From Neonectria sp. B-13 (taxonomy: Eukaryota > Ascomycota > Sordariomycetes > Hypocreales > Nectriaceae), in NCBI GenBank assembly GCA_002682825.1, contig NOKP01000033.1:372001-436000 (forward strand): 64,000 nt of DNA, in the 5' to 3' direction. Both the position numbers and the translations under genes were made by a program. The number at the start of each line of letters is the position of its first letter. The stretch's first letter is position 1. Below are positions 45,538-57,375 of the stretch, piece by piece. Under the pieces are notes generated by a model, which was given only the letters and a program-made list of their open reading frames with translations, was not told where the DNA came from and made no database searches.

Positions 45538-45862
45538 CCCGGCGGGTTGACTAAGCAGGCTTCTAGGCCCCCCCCTCTCCTACCGGAGAGGGCATCACAA
45601 CCTATTTCTTGGTCGCTGCTGTATCTTTGTCAACCATATTAAAATAGGTGGGAGATAAAATAAGCCGATCAAAAGTTGCTGGTTTTTGTGGGGATTTCAT
45701 GGGACCCACTTGTTGATGAGCCTATTTTGTCACCTAATAGAAAGTAGTAGTAAAATAGATGGGTGACATATAGAAACAGGAGTGAACAAGAAACAGGTTG
45801 TGATGCCCCCTCTCCGGTAGGAGAGGGGGGGGCCTAGAAGCCTGCTTAGTCAACCCGCCGGG
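45538..45862. mobile_element. 325-bp MITE with ~80-bp terminal inverted repeats
   Basis: Perfect to near-perfect inverted repeats begin CCCGGCGGGTTGACTAAGCA at 45538 and mirror from 45862. They extend about 80 bp with a 2-base indel and few mismatches. TA flanks both sides (45536-45537, 45863-45864), the target duplication of Tc1/mariner-type elements. No coding capacity exists, so it is a non-autonomous element. The two arms being nearly identical argues for recent insertion and against RIP of this short element. It lies between the regulator gene (ATG 46027) and its upstream CGG sites. Confidence 0.88.
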
Positions 45863-46026
45863 TACTTGCTTCCTCCATACTTCCTCATTGAGCTCCCTCC
45901 AAAACTCCTTGATCCATCGTTTTGCATGGACATGAGTCTTGCTCCCCAGAGTCTAGAGACCTGCAACACCCGCCGGACTTTGATTCAGAAGCACGGCATT
46001 CCCCTTCGACTCTCTCTTCCCTCTCG

Positions 46027-49000
46027 ATGGCTCCACCAACTTCCAAGACAACAGCCGACTCCCCTGAATCCGGAGTAGCGCGGAAACGGCGCCGCACTGC
46101 CCTGGCTTGCGAGGAGTGTCGCGACAGGAAGCGCAAGTGTGATGGAGTCAAGCCCATATGCGGATCATGCAAAAGCCGTTCCGCCCCACAGTGCATATGG
46201 AAGCAGGAGAGAAACAGCAAAGGCTGGTGGAGCAATAGGTATTGATGCCGAGCACGCTCAATAACACACACCTCACCTCGTCAAGTCTAAAAGTCTTAAC
46301 AGTATTGCAGTTATGTTCAGGAGCTCAAGGGTCGCATCAGAGAACTGGAGGATACACAGAGCATGGTGAATGTCACAGACGACCTTGTTAGCTCAGCCAT
46401 CCCTTCATCTGAACGAGAACTCGGTGGCCCTGTCGCCTTGGTCCCCAGCCCAGAAGACCCTCCCGCCGTGACACTCACTGCTCAAGACATGAGAGACGAT
46501 TACCGGGACGGCTCAGACAAGAGGTCACGGCCCGAGATTGACCAAAACGTTACAGTGCGCGGGGAGAATGTGCCCATCGGGACGGATGCACTGGACGCGC
46601 GCCACCTAGCAATGCCCTCGCCGTTGACATCCACGGTAACAGCCCCTATCGATGATGCTTCGGAGCAAGCCTCTGCGTCGTGGGCCGGCTTAAACTTTGC
46701 ATCACCTTCCAGGTTTGTCTCTCTCTCCAAAGGTCATCATCTCGAAGAAGAGAACGACAACCAGGCTATGGCCGACACGGGAGCGGGACAGCCCGCAATG
46801 GATGCCATGGGAGTTGTAATATTTATACACGGTACGGCTCCTCAATCAACAAGACGGCCATCTGATTACTTTGGACCCTCAAGCACAATCAGCCTCTTCC
46901 GTGAGGCACGTAGTGTCATGGGACGACGAAGTTGCGGACACGGACCTTGTTTTCCTGGCAATCCAGAACCCTGTTCGACGTGCGACGACAGCGCCAAGAT
47001 GGCGCGAAGCGAATCATCGCCGGCCTCATCAACGGGGCTCAATCGCAGATACGACAATCTTTACCCTATGTTCGGAATGAGTGTTCCCCCTCGACCAGAA
47101 GCGGATCGTCTTGTCAACCTATTCTGGATTTATGTGCACTCTCTATACCCATTTCTACATTGGCCGTCCTTCCATGACCGCTATCTCACACTCTGGAGTC
47201 CTCAGCCATCTCCACAAGCCTACGGAGCCACTTCTCCTATGAATGGATACTACAGTACCCTCGACGAGGCCTTATTTCACTGTATGCTCAATGTCGTCTT
47301 CGCTCTTGGCGTCCTCCATAACACCGAGATCGGTCAGCAGGAACGAGACGATATCAGCTACACTTTCTTCAAGCGCGCAAAGAGCCATCTTGACCTCGAC
47401 TCCCTAGAAAGTGGAAGCATAGCCTTAGTACAAGTACTTCTTCTTATGGGTCAATACCTTCAGACCAGAGATATAACAAGCTCGTGTTGGAATATCATTG
47501 GGATGGCTATTCGAGTGGCCCAAGGAATGGGGCTGCACTGCCAGCCTGGGGAATGGGAAAAAGGCGGCTCTAACAACTATCACCCGCTTGACCAACTCGA
47601 CGAGGAAATGCGCAGGCGCGCTTGGACTGGGTGTGTGTTGCTCGACCGGTAGGTGCTCGCGTATGCCGTTCACAACCCTTGCTTCTCTAACCTTCTGCTA
47701 GAATTCTCTCACTGACTTATGGACGCCCCCTCATGATACACTCGGATATCGCGCACAACCTACTCTCCCTTCCATCGGCGATAGATGACGAGTTCTTGAC
47801 TCGTTTTCCCGATGCTCCGGGATCCCAGCCAAGCGACACGCCCAGCCGCGTAGAATGTTACATTCGCGCCCTTAAACTACAGGACATCCTAGGCCAAGTC
47901 CTCACTTCCTTCTACTACCAAGGCTCAGAGAACGAGGCATCAACCGCCTCAGGTCTCGATCAAGAGGCAGACAAGGCGGCCACTAGACCACGACAGAAGG
48001 GGATTAGTAACGCCGGACTTCAAAAGCTGCTTGATGTAGATGGCCAGCTTTATACATGGAATAATGATCTACCAATGAATTTGCAAGTCTGCAACTACTC
48101 AGGCGAAAACTTATCCTCGGGCAGCCCACGCTCCAAAAATTCAACCATCTTCTGCCGGCAAGCTACGGTGCTCAAAGCAAGGTATGTTACTCTAGTTTTG
48201 TTGATCAAAGCAAGAATTTTGTGGCAAACCCCTTGCACAGTGGCTAACACTTGCAGGTCTCTGTACGTGCGTCTGATCCTGTTTCGACCTTTACTATCGG
48301 AGCTATGCGACTCGACAAGCAAGCCTGGTGGAGTACCAACCCAGCCTGATTCAGTCAATGCGAGTATGCGACAAAGCATGTTGATAAAAACCGGAAATAT
48401 GTGTGTGTCTGTTGCGCAAGAACTTGTTCATCTGATAAATGAAAACTCCCGCTCCCGAGCACATCTCCTACCACCGCCGTGGTATAACGTGCTTTGTGAG
48501 TTACAAGTTACCACTTCTTCTTCTCGGGACGTATCCTAGGCGCTAATCGCATGTTTACCACTACAGATATACACGGCTGTGCCCTCGTTCTTCTTCTGAG
48601 TTCTCTGTGTTTACCCAAGTTCAGCAACGTTGACCGCTGCTCTCTGATGGCCGACTGGAATCGCTGTTTGACCTTGCTTCGCGATTATCAATCGCAAAGT
48701 CGGTCTGCATCACGCTGCATCAGAATGTTGGAACTCCTAGAACAAGAAGCCTCGAGTTACAAGAGGGGTATGTTGTTGAAAGCTTTACCCACATCAAGGA
48801 TTACGATAATGACAAAGTGTAACAAGGAAGCAGAAGCATCGATGACACTCGTCTATTATTATCAAGGGGATATCAGCCTGGAGTTGCCTTCGATGGGGGA
48901 CACATGGCACTCGATCTGATCACGGGAAACAAGGAGCTCCCCTCGAACCTCGCGCTTGACAACGGAGAGCTCGACGAGGCGGATAGCAACTGGATAAACA

Positions 49001-49098
49001 ACACAGATGGTATGAACTGGTTTTCATTGGCTCCGTTCTTTGAGGGGACAGCAGACATTCCTCCTGAGTATTATCACATGGCTCCACTCCAAGAGTAG
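46027..49098 (+). CDS. Zn(II)2Cys6 transcription factor with Fungal_trans domain
   Basis: Six exons (46027-46238, 46311-47648, 47702-48181, 48257-48495, 48567-48767, 48884-49098) give 894 residues. The DNA-binding domain has C28, C31, C38, C45, C48 and C56 (C-x2-C-x6-C-x6-C-x2-C-x7-C) after a KRRR stretch, then a short coiled-coil linker (VQELKGRIRELED) suited to dimers. The middle-homology/Fungal_trans region includes WIYVHSLYPFLHWPSFHDRY and LDRILSLTYGRPLMI. Dimeric zinc-cluster proteins bind paired CGG triplets, so it is the obvious candidate to bind the CGG-N8-CCG sites around it. The last intron (116 bp) is chosen because the alternative frames end at once. The upstream open frame from 45922 lacks an ATG. 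It ends 22 bp from the convergent esterase gene. Confidence 0.88.
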
Positions 49099-49120
49099 GC
49101 AATTGGGACGACTGTCCACC

Positions 49121-50612
49121 TCAGTTTCGCTGGAGGCCATTGTAGGTAGCCGTCTCAACATTCGCCCACAACTGCACTGCCTTGAGATCAGCAAAAGGAA
49201 GCACCTGAGACGCGACTATCCCCGCCACCCCGTTTTCTCGATCGCACCACCAGAAACAGTTGGACAAACCAGACCAATGGACTGTGTGTTTAGAACGGCC
49301 AGTCACGCTGGGCGAGATCATGAAGCCAAGTCCCCACCCCTGCGGCTCACTGCCCGGGCAAAGCGGATACAGTTCCTCCACCGGATAGACCAGCTCAGGT
49401 TTTACTGCTGGGAGGCTGGCGCGAGCGAAATTTGGATCTTTAGGCAGCTGATTCTCAAACATCATTTCGACTGTGCCGGGCTGAAGAATTGCTTTGCTGG
49501 TCAGAGGAGAGGTCCCATTGTTTAGCAGGACCATCAGAAGCTCTATCGACATATTAGGACATGCTCCGTCAAAACCTTGGCACGGTAGGCGGCACATACT
49601 GCTATACTCGCGCGTAGTTCCCCACACGCCGGCGCCGCCGCTTTGGAAGATGTCAGACCTCTGATCTGGGGCCAATGGTTTGTTCAGAGGATAAGGTCGT
49701 GGACTCAGGCGGCCACTTGCATCACGCTGCCAGAAGCCAGCTAGGCGATCTTTCATGTCCTTTGATGGAAAGAGAGACAGGTCCTTGATACCTGACGGCT
49801 CGAAGATATGCTTTTGCATATAGTCGCCAAGCCTGGTCTGTGTAGCACGCTCGACTGCAATGCCCGCCCAGTCCATACTGATCTAGCAGACTTAGTTAGG
49901 CCAGAAAACAAGGGCATTTAAGGGAAACATTAACAAAAACTTGAAAGAACAGAGTATCAGAGTGATGCATACCCCGTATTCGAATCGCTCGCCCGGCTGA
50001 TTTACCAGCGGTTGATGAAAGTCTTGGGCCAGTCCGGAGAATTCGTCGTACGTGTACTTCTCGAGCTTCTTGTTGAGGAATGAGTATCCAAAACCAGCTT
50101 CAACAAAGGTTAGAAAGCTGGGACTCGTGAAGAGTATGAAAGATGCGGGATATGCGCTTTCAACGTTGGTGAGGAGGAATATACAGACCAGTATGCGTCA
50201 ACAACATCCTCAACGTGATTTTCTTGTTCTTTTCTGACGTCGATCCGTCACTCTGAAGGACCTTGATGTCTCTTAACTCCGGACAGAGTCCTTCCAGTTG
50301 ATCTCCGTCATCGAGCGCGAGCTTTTTCTGCTCAACTAGTTGCATACAGGCAATGGCCGTGATGAGTTTCGTGCAAGAGGCGAACCAGTAGGCACGATCG
50401 TTAGCAGATTCATCTTGGAGCCCTTGTCCCGGCTGCGATATGGCCCCATCATCGTCCTGACCAATGCTCGACACCGTCTCATGGTGGAACAGCTCTGAAG
50501 TGGCGCTCACTACTGCAGCACTGGCACAGGGCAGGTCAGCCTGACAAGCCTTGTTGAGGAGTGCGCGAAGGCCCACTGCGGCTTGAGTAGAGATAAGACG
50601 AGGAGGAGCCAT
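49121..50612 (-). CDS. Serine beta-lactamase-fold esterase/transesterase
   Basis: Three exons (50612-50189, 50097-49973, 49882-49121; introns 91 and 90 bp) give 436 residues. The nucleophile motif SxxK is S79-C-T-K82 (YWFASCTKL). The second motif is Y182-G-I-S185, where the Tyr acts as base, spanning the second intron. HWSGLSN near the C-terminus stands in for the third motif. Fungal relatives are EstB-like esterases and LovD-type acyltransferases rather than true beta-lactamases. No signal peptide is seen, so it is cytosolic. In the cluster it would suit hydrolysis of an ester made by the Baeyer-Villiger enzyme, or acyl transfer; both are inference. It is read towards the regulator gene. Confidence 0.87.
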
Positions 50613-50850
50613 GATGTAAAAGGCGCTGGCTGTAATGAATCTGGATCAGGATCGTGACGACCTGGTAACAAAGCCTGTTGAACAGTGCATTATCCCTGGA
50701 TATAAGACTACTTAATCTCCAAGGAACAAGCATTTTGCGGAAGGGTTCCCGCCACGTTGACAGGAATGCCTCCGGGTAATGTTCCACCCGGAGATGCTTC
50801 CGCCTAAACTAGCAAAATTGTCACGGCCTGGCCGCGACCAACGTACGGCG
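50613..50850. promoter_or_regulatory. Esterase promoter with two CGG-N8-CCG sites
   Basis: Perfect sites lie at 50738-50751 (CGG-AAGGGTTC-CCG) and 50789-50802 (CGG-AGATGCTT-CCG), about 130-190 bp upstream of the leftward ATG. These are the last such sites before the AT-rich flank and mark the right end of the putative regulon. Confidence 0.6.
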
Positions 50851-51978
50851 GATCAACTTAGGGCTCCTGCCTGGAACGGAATAACAACCAGGTAGTGATT
50901 ATAACGTGATTACTTGCAATTCCTTATAACATACATAATAAGCGAGTGTACTAAACAAGTGTTAGAGTTAATAAACTATAACTAGGCTTAATAAAGCCTA
51001 GAAAAATATATAAACATATTATGTAATACAGTACTAAATACACTGTATTCATTCTGTGTTGGTCTATTACTATTATCTGATTGGCCCGATTACATCTCGA
51101 TTAACTTTCCGAGTTATCCGGACAAAGTTTAGAAACCTCTTATCTAAACCACTAATAACACAATAGTAACCTATCCAATCATTATACACGTAATGTATGA
51201 TGTAATTCAGCTTCCAGCCTATCCGATGAGCCTAGCCCGGCTGCAATTGGTCTGTTGGATCTTGGGCAAATTGTCTATAAAGAGAGAGTGTCTGCCCGCT
51301 CTGTCCAAAGCAATCTAAGCATCTCATGCACTCAATTCTTACTTAATTTAACCAATAAGAATATCATTAAGACCCATTTTTCTTGCTCTATCCAATGAGC
51401 TATTCTATTGTCTCAAGAACCTTCTTTAGAGACCCCAATTGCTATGAGAAGTTCCCTACCTTATTAGTTACTTATTTTACTGACTTTGAATATCCTATTG
51501 AGCAGGCTCTATTATACCTAACAACAAGTGAGTGCACTAAAAATCCCTCAATCTCTCTTCTTTTCAATTGATCAATTGCTTCTTAACCATTCAATATATT
51601 ATAACTAAATAAGAAAGCTAATATCCTTCTTACTCTTTAAGCCCTAAGTATTATTAAAGGTGTATTTAGGGTTAGGATTAGGGCTGTGTTCTAGGGACTT
51701 AGTGCAATTCTAAGCAGATAGTAAAAACAGAGAGAAAATTCTATAGAAATACTATTATATTAGTATATAAGGTAATATAGATATAAATTAATAGAGAAAT
51801 TTATAATAAATATATAACTAAAGATTATATTATTTTTAATTTTTATATATACATTTTATTCCTAATATAAGAGGCAAATTAGCATATAATACAGCTAGTA
51901 AAGCTATAGATTATAAGATAGCTTATTATAGTCTTATTAGATAGCTAAAGAGATTAACTAATATAAGGAATTATAATA
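50851..51978. other. Transition into AT-rich flank
   Basis: No intact gene. A 62-codon frame at 51383-51571 (ALLYLTTSECTKNPSISL) faintly recalls the helix-turn-helix start of pogo-type transposases, but the evidence is too weak to name it. Three telomere-like hexamers (TTAGGG, TTAGGA, TTAGGG) lie at 51666-51683. GC falls steadily after 51580. Confidence 0.4.
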
Positions 51979-54077
51979 CTATTAAAACTACTATTTAAAC
52001 TACTATTTCTACCTATTTATAATTATACTAAATTATATATTTCCTTTGCTTAAGCTTAATAGAGGGATAGATCTTTGGATTTTAAACCTAATTATTAACT
52101 TTTACTCTTTCTAGCTTCTTAGAACTCTCTTTGCTAAATCTCTTTATACTTTATAGCTAATATTAGAGATAATTAGATTCCTTTGGTTTCTAATGTATTA
52201 CTCCTTTAATTATAGGTTAATTAGAATAATATTACTTATTAACTTTATAATTTATAAAGTATAAATAGAATTATATAGCTTCTTAAGGAATTCTTTCTTT
52301 ATAGTAATAATATTATTATTTCTTTTTAGCTTTAGAGCTAGCCTTTCTAGAAAGAGCTATTCTATTATAATCTATTAAACTATTATTATATTAAGCTATA
52401 TTTCCTTTTATAGTAAAATATTATAGCTAAAGACTACTAATTAGATTAATTTCTTAGGTCTAAAATTATTAATTATAGACTATTTTATATACTTTAGACT
52501 AAACTTTTAAGTTATAATTTATAGTATAAAAATAAGGCTTAGATATTCTTTTAATTTACTATATAAGTTATATAAGAGTTTATATATATAGTTTAATTAC
52601 TATTAAAACTACTATTTAAACTACTATTTCTACCTATTTATAATTGTACTAAATAGTTATATATTTTCTTTACTTAAGCTTAATAGAAGGATAGATCTTT
52701 AGATTTTAAACCTAATTATTAACTTTTACTCTTTTTAGCTTCCTAGAACTTCTTCTATTAAATCCCTCTATACTTTATAACTAATATTAAAAATAACTAT
52801 AGTAGGATTCTCTTAGTTTCTAATGTATTACTCCTTTAGCTATAGATTAATTAGAATAATATTATCTATTAACTATATAATTCATAGAGTAGAGATAGGA
52901 TTATATAGCTTCTTAAGGAACTCTTTCTCTATAGTAATAATATTACTATTCCTTTCTAGCTTTAGAGCTAGCCTCTTTAGAAAGAGCTATTCTATTATAA
53001 TCTACTAGATTATTACTATATTAAGCTAAATTCTATCTTATAATAGGATATTATAGCTAAAGATTACTAATTAGATTAATTTCTTAAGTCTAAAATAATT
53101 AATTATAAGCTATTTTATATACTTTAAGCTAGACTTTTAAGTTATAATTTATAGTATAGAAATAAGGCTTAAATGTTCTTTTAATTCAATATATAGATTA
53201 TATAAGAGTCTATATATATAGCTTAGTAAGAGCTTACTAGGCTATAGTATAATTTAGATAGTTATCTTATATAATTAGTAGTGTAATTATTGTATTATAT
53301 AGAAGGTTAAATAAAATATAAAGAGGTAATTTAGAAAGTATAAAGCCTTATAGGCTAGGCTTTTATCCTAAGGGGTTTTAGCCTTTTCTAAGGTCTAGTA
53401 TTTCTAAGATTTAGCTTTTTTAAGATTTAGCTTTTCTAAGATTTAGCTTTTTTAAGATTTAGCTTTTCTAGCTAATTAGAATAATAAAACTTATACTTTA
53501 ACTTTATAGTAGAAACTTTTATTTCCTTAAGTTATTATTATCTTAGGCTTAAGTATTAAGCCTATTATATTATTATTTTTTCTATTTTCTTTTATATTAT
53601 TTAATCTTTAGCTTCTTTTCTAAGTATATACTACTAAGGACTATTATATTTAAAATATATAGTTTAATAAGAAATTATTAGACTATAGTATAATTTAGAT
53701 AGAAATAATTATCTTATATAATTAATAATATAATTATTATATTATATAAAAGGTTAAATAGAATATAAGAAAGTAACCTAGAAAGTATAAAGCTTTATAG
53801 GCTAAGCTTTTATTCTAAGGAGTTTTAGCCTTTTCTAAGATTTAGCTTTTCTAAGATTTAGCTTTTCTAAAATCTAGCTTTTCTAAGATTTAACTTTTCT
53901 AGTTAATTAGAATAGTAAAACTTATATTTTAACTTTATAGTAGAAATTTTTATTTTCTTAAGTTATTATTATCTTAGACTTAAGTATTAAGCCTATTATA
54001 CTATTATTTTTTCTATTTTCTTTTATATTATTTAATCTTTAGCTTTTTCTCTAAGTATATATTACTAAAGACTATTA
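51979..54077 (+). mobile_element. Retroposon copy split by another copy of itself
   Basis: The outer plus-strand copy is in two parts, 51979-52597 and 53669-54077, that rejoin exactly at a 14-bp duplication. Its 3' end at 54077 joins the unidentified ~1 kb repeat without the usual terminal TATCTAAA, so that end was lost or overwritten. It is non-coding and heavily RIPed. Confidence 0.75.
52598..53654 (+). mobile_element. Retroposon copy nested in an older copy
   Basis: This full-length 1057-bp copy starts TACTATTAAAACTAC and ends TATATTTAA. The 14-bp duplication ATATATAGTTTAAT lies on both sides (52584-52597, 53655-53668). It sits in the sequence of an older copy of the same family, whose two halves continue cleanly on either side. 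Confidence 0.8.
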
Positions 54078-55065
54078 TTTATAGTAATTCTAGCCTTAGT
54101 TAATATTATCTAATAGATTAAAATAATATAATAGATAATATATAATAGTTAATATAGTAAGATATTATACTTAGTACTATTAATCCTAATAACTTAAATA
54201 TAGTAAGCTTTCCTAGTAATATAGTTTACATTAATATTATACCTTAAGCCTATTTTTATAATCTATCTAAATCTCTTTCTTTAATCTTAATATCTAATTT
54301 ATAAAAAGCTTATTCTAAACTATAGTACATATAAATAATTATCTCTTATTAAGCTAATAAGTCTAGCTAGCCTTTTTCCCTCCTTCTTAATATACTATAA
54401 TACAGTATAATATAACCATAATACATTCTACTTTTCCTATTATCTACTATATCTTATAACCTAATAGTAAGAAATAGAGCTAAAAGGTATATAAAACAAA
54501 ATACTATTACTCTCTAGATAGAGAGATTAAGCCTACTAAGTATAAGTAGTAGCTTTACTAGGCTAGAATCTATAGCCTTAATAGCTTTAAGTCCAATTAT
54601 ACAATAGTTAGTATTATTCAAATAGTATATCTAGCTATATTTAGCTATTACTTACTCCTTAATAATAGAACTACTAAGGTTAATAATATTAGCTTTATTA
54701 TAAAGGAGAAAATACTACTTAAAGCTCTTACTAAGTAATTAAAGGCTAGGTGAAATAATAAAGATAATAAAGTTATTATTAATGAATTATCTAGAGAGGA
54801 ATATGCTCTATAGTTCTAGGAGCTACTAGAGTGTATAAAGCTAGTATAGATAGCTAGCTAGTGCATTATGAAATCGGGGGGAAAAGGACTAATAAGGGTG
54901 GGATTATGTAGGGTTAAGGAAAAACTTAGACTGGATAGAAAAGGTAGATAGGTTTAGGTTAGATATAAAGGTTAATAAAGAACTTTAAAACCAATTAGGC
55001 TTAAGATAAAGAAATTAATGTATAATATAGTAATTATTATATATTAGGTTCCTTTATAGAGAGAC
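54078..55065 (+). repeat. Unidentified ~1 kb dispersed repeat, copy B
   Basis: Matches 16300-17310 in order and orientation from TTATAGTAATTCTAGCCTTAG to the TATAATATAGTAATTATTAT terminus. Best preserved around 54780-54960. The gene or element it derives from was not identified. Confidence 0.7.
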
Positions 55066-57360
55066 TAAGAACTATTATATTTAAATAATTAAAAGAGAAA
55101 GTTAATAAAGAAATATTCTTTAAAATAAGGTTAATTAGCTAAGATAAAAATAGACTAAAGAGTATAAATTATTAGAAGCTTTATTCTAAAAGTAATAGTT
55201 AAATTATAAAAAGAAAGTTATTAAAGGAATTAAATAAGAAAGATTAAATAATTACTAAAAGAAAGAAATTAAATATTCAATTTAATATATAGTAAGTAAC
55301 TAAGTTAGTTAAAAGCCTAAAAACTATAGAACTAAACTTAGAATAACTTTAGGATCTAGAAAAGTATTTTATTAGATTATTTAATTTAATAAAAGAAAGA
55401 AAATAGAACTTATTAAAGTAAAAATTAAGTTAAGATATAAAATTAGAAAGAGCTTAAGAAAAATATTATTATAATCTTTCTAATAGGTATTACTTTAATA
55501 ATTAAATAAATTAATATTAATTTAGTATTTAATAAAATAATAAATATTTAAAAGCTTTAATTAAGAAAGATTTAAAAGGATAATAAGCTTATTCTAATAA
55601 GAAGCTATTATAGCTAGCTAAGCTATTAAAAGATAATAAGAAAGAAAGAAATTATAAGAAATATAAAGGAATAATAAGTCTAAAAGAAAGAAAAGTAACT
55701 TAAGAAGTATTAAGTATAAAGGTTTAAGCCTTAAGGCTAATCTAATCGAGCTTTATATAAAAGAGAAGGGTTTTTAAGAAATAAGTATTTAAATTTATTA
55801 TAATAAATAAAAAGAACTTAATAAAAAGATTTAAAAAATAAAAACTATTATTATTATAATTTACTATTATAAAAAATATAATACTTTATAATAAGAAAAT
55901 TATTAATATATAATCTTTTAGAAATACTAATATATATATACTCTCTTTATATTCTAATTCTAATATTATAGAAACCAGCTCTATAATATAGATAGGAAGT
56001 ATTAAGATAAAGAAAAGATAAGCTTTAAGCTAATTAGAATACTTTTCTAAGGTATATATTAATCTCTTTTAGAGAAAGAGTCTTTTCTAAAGATAAATCT
56101 TTTAGATTATAATCTTCTAAATCAAATTATAATTATTCTTATAAGTATAAAAGTATACTTTCTCTCTTCCTAATTTCCCTCTTATCTTCCCTTTTATCTT
56201 CCCTATTAAAAAGAGCTTAGAAGATATCTAGGAAATCTATAGAAAGTCCCTTAAAGATAAGATCCTTTAACTCTATAGGATTTCCTAGTAAACATTCAGC
56301 TAGAAAGTCCTAAAGACTTCTAGCTAGGTATTCTAAGGCCTTTCTATAATAATTGCCCTAGAAAGAAAAGAAAGAGTACTATTCTTAGTACTTAAGTAAT
56401 TTATAATATATAATAAAAGAGATAAAGTAAAGATAGAAGTTTAACTATTAAAATCCTAAGGTAATTATAGAAAGTAAAGCAAATAGAAGTAGCTTCTTAC
56501 TATAGAATTCCTTTCTATTTCCTTTTATTATATAGATAACTTTACTTAGCCTTTCTAATTCCTTTATTCTATTTAGAATAATTAGTATTATTATATTATT
56601 AATAATTATAGTAAAGTTTAAGTATTTCCCTTAGTAAGATTAGTATTAAAATAGTCCTAAATATAATTATTTATATTGACTAAGGAAATCTCCTATATAA
56701 TTAGATTATTACTCTTATTAGTCAGCTTAAAAACTAGTCTAAAAGGGCTAATATGCCTATTAATAGTAGCCTAAATAGCTATAGGTTTCTCTAGTTTATA
56801 CTTAATAGTAGGATAATTAATATAAGTAATCTCTATTAAGAGAAAGGCTTAAGGGTTCTATCTAAAGGAGCCTAATTCCTTTAATATAACCTAAAGGTAT
56901 ACTCCTAAGAGCTTAATATTAGAGAATACTAATTACTTAATATAAAGGTTAATTCAACTAGAGTGAGATATTAGGCTTAAAGGGTAAGTCTTAGTATATT
57001 ATAAGACTTTAACTTAGTAAATAGTTAGAAAGTACTTACTAAGGACTCTATATAGTTCTTATAGAGCTAGGCCTCTAGCTATAGTAGCTATAGTAGCTTT
57101 ACTCTAAGGTTAGCTATATAAGTCTATCCTCTTATAATTATTCCTCTCTTTAAACAATTAGTCTTTAGTTATTATTATTATATAACTTAGTATATTATAG
57201 GGTCTTAGTTGTTATAGGTATAGTAAAAGTAGCCTATTTAGTATACTATTAATAAATATAGAGTAAGGCTATTCTAACCTATAGTTTAGTATTATTTACC
57301 TAGCTTATTTATTTCCCTTATAGTATTTTCTTTTTATTATTCTATTACTTTCTTTCCTTT
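55066..57360. other. RIPed sequence, origin unresolved
   Basis: About 2.3 kb of AT-rich sequence. A slightly GC-richer patch lies at 56150-56420. Stop codons fill every frame and no polymerase, integrase or transposase motif could be picked out by eye. It probably holds one or more old retroelements. Confidence 0.45.
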
Positions 57361-57375
57361 GTATTAATACTTATA

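Noticed and set aside
46081..46094. CGG-N8-CCG site inside the regulator coding sequence
   Set aside because: It is in an Arg-rich coding stretch of the first exon and is expected by chance there, so it was not counted with the promoter sites.
37259..50612. Patulin-like or other named biosynthetic cluster
   Set aside because: The decarboxylase and alcohol dehydrogenase recall patulin enzymes, but the 6-MSA synthase, P450s and other patulin genes are absent, so no pathway name is assigned.
51383..51571. Pogo-type transposase start
   Set aside because: A short resemblance to a helix-turn-helix segment is not enough. No DDE domain or inverted repeats were found downstream.
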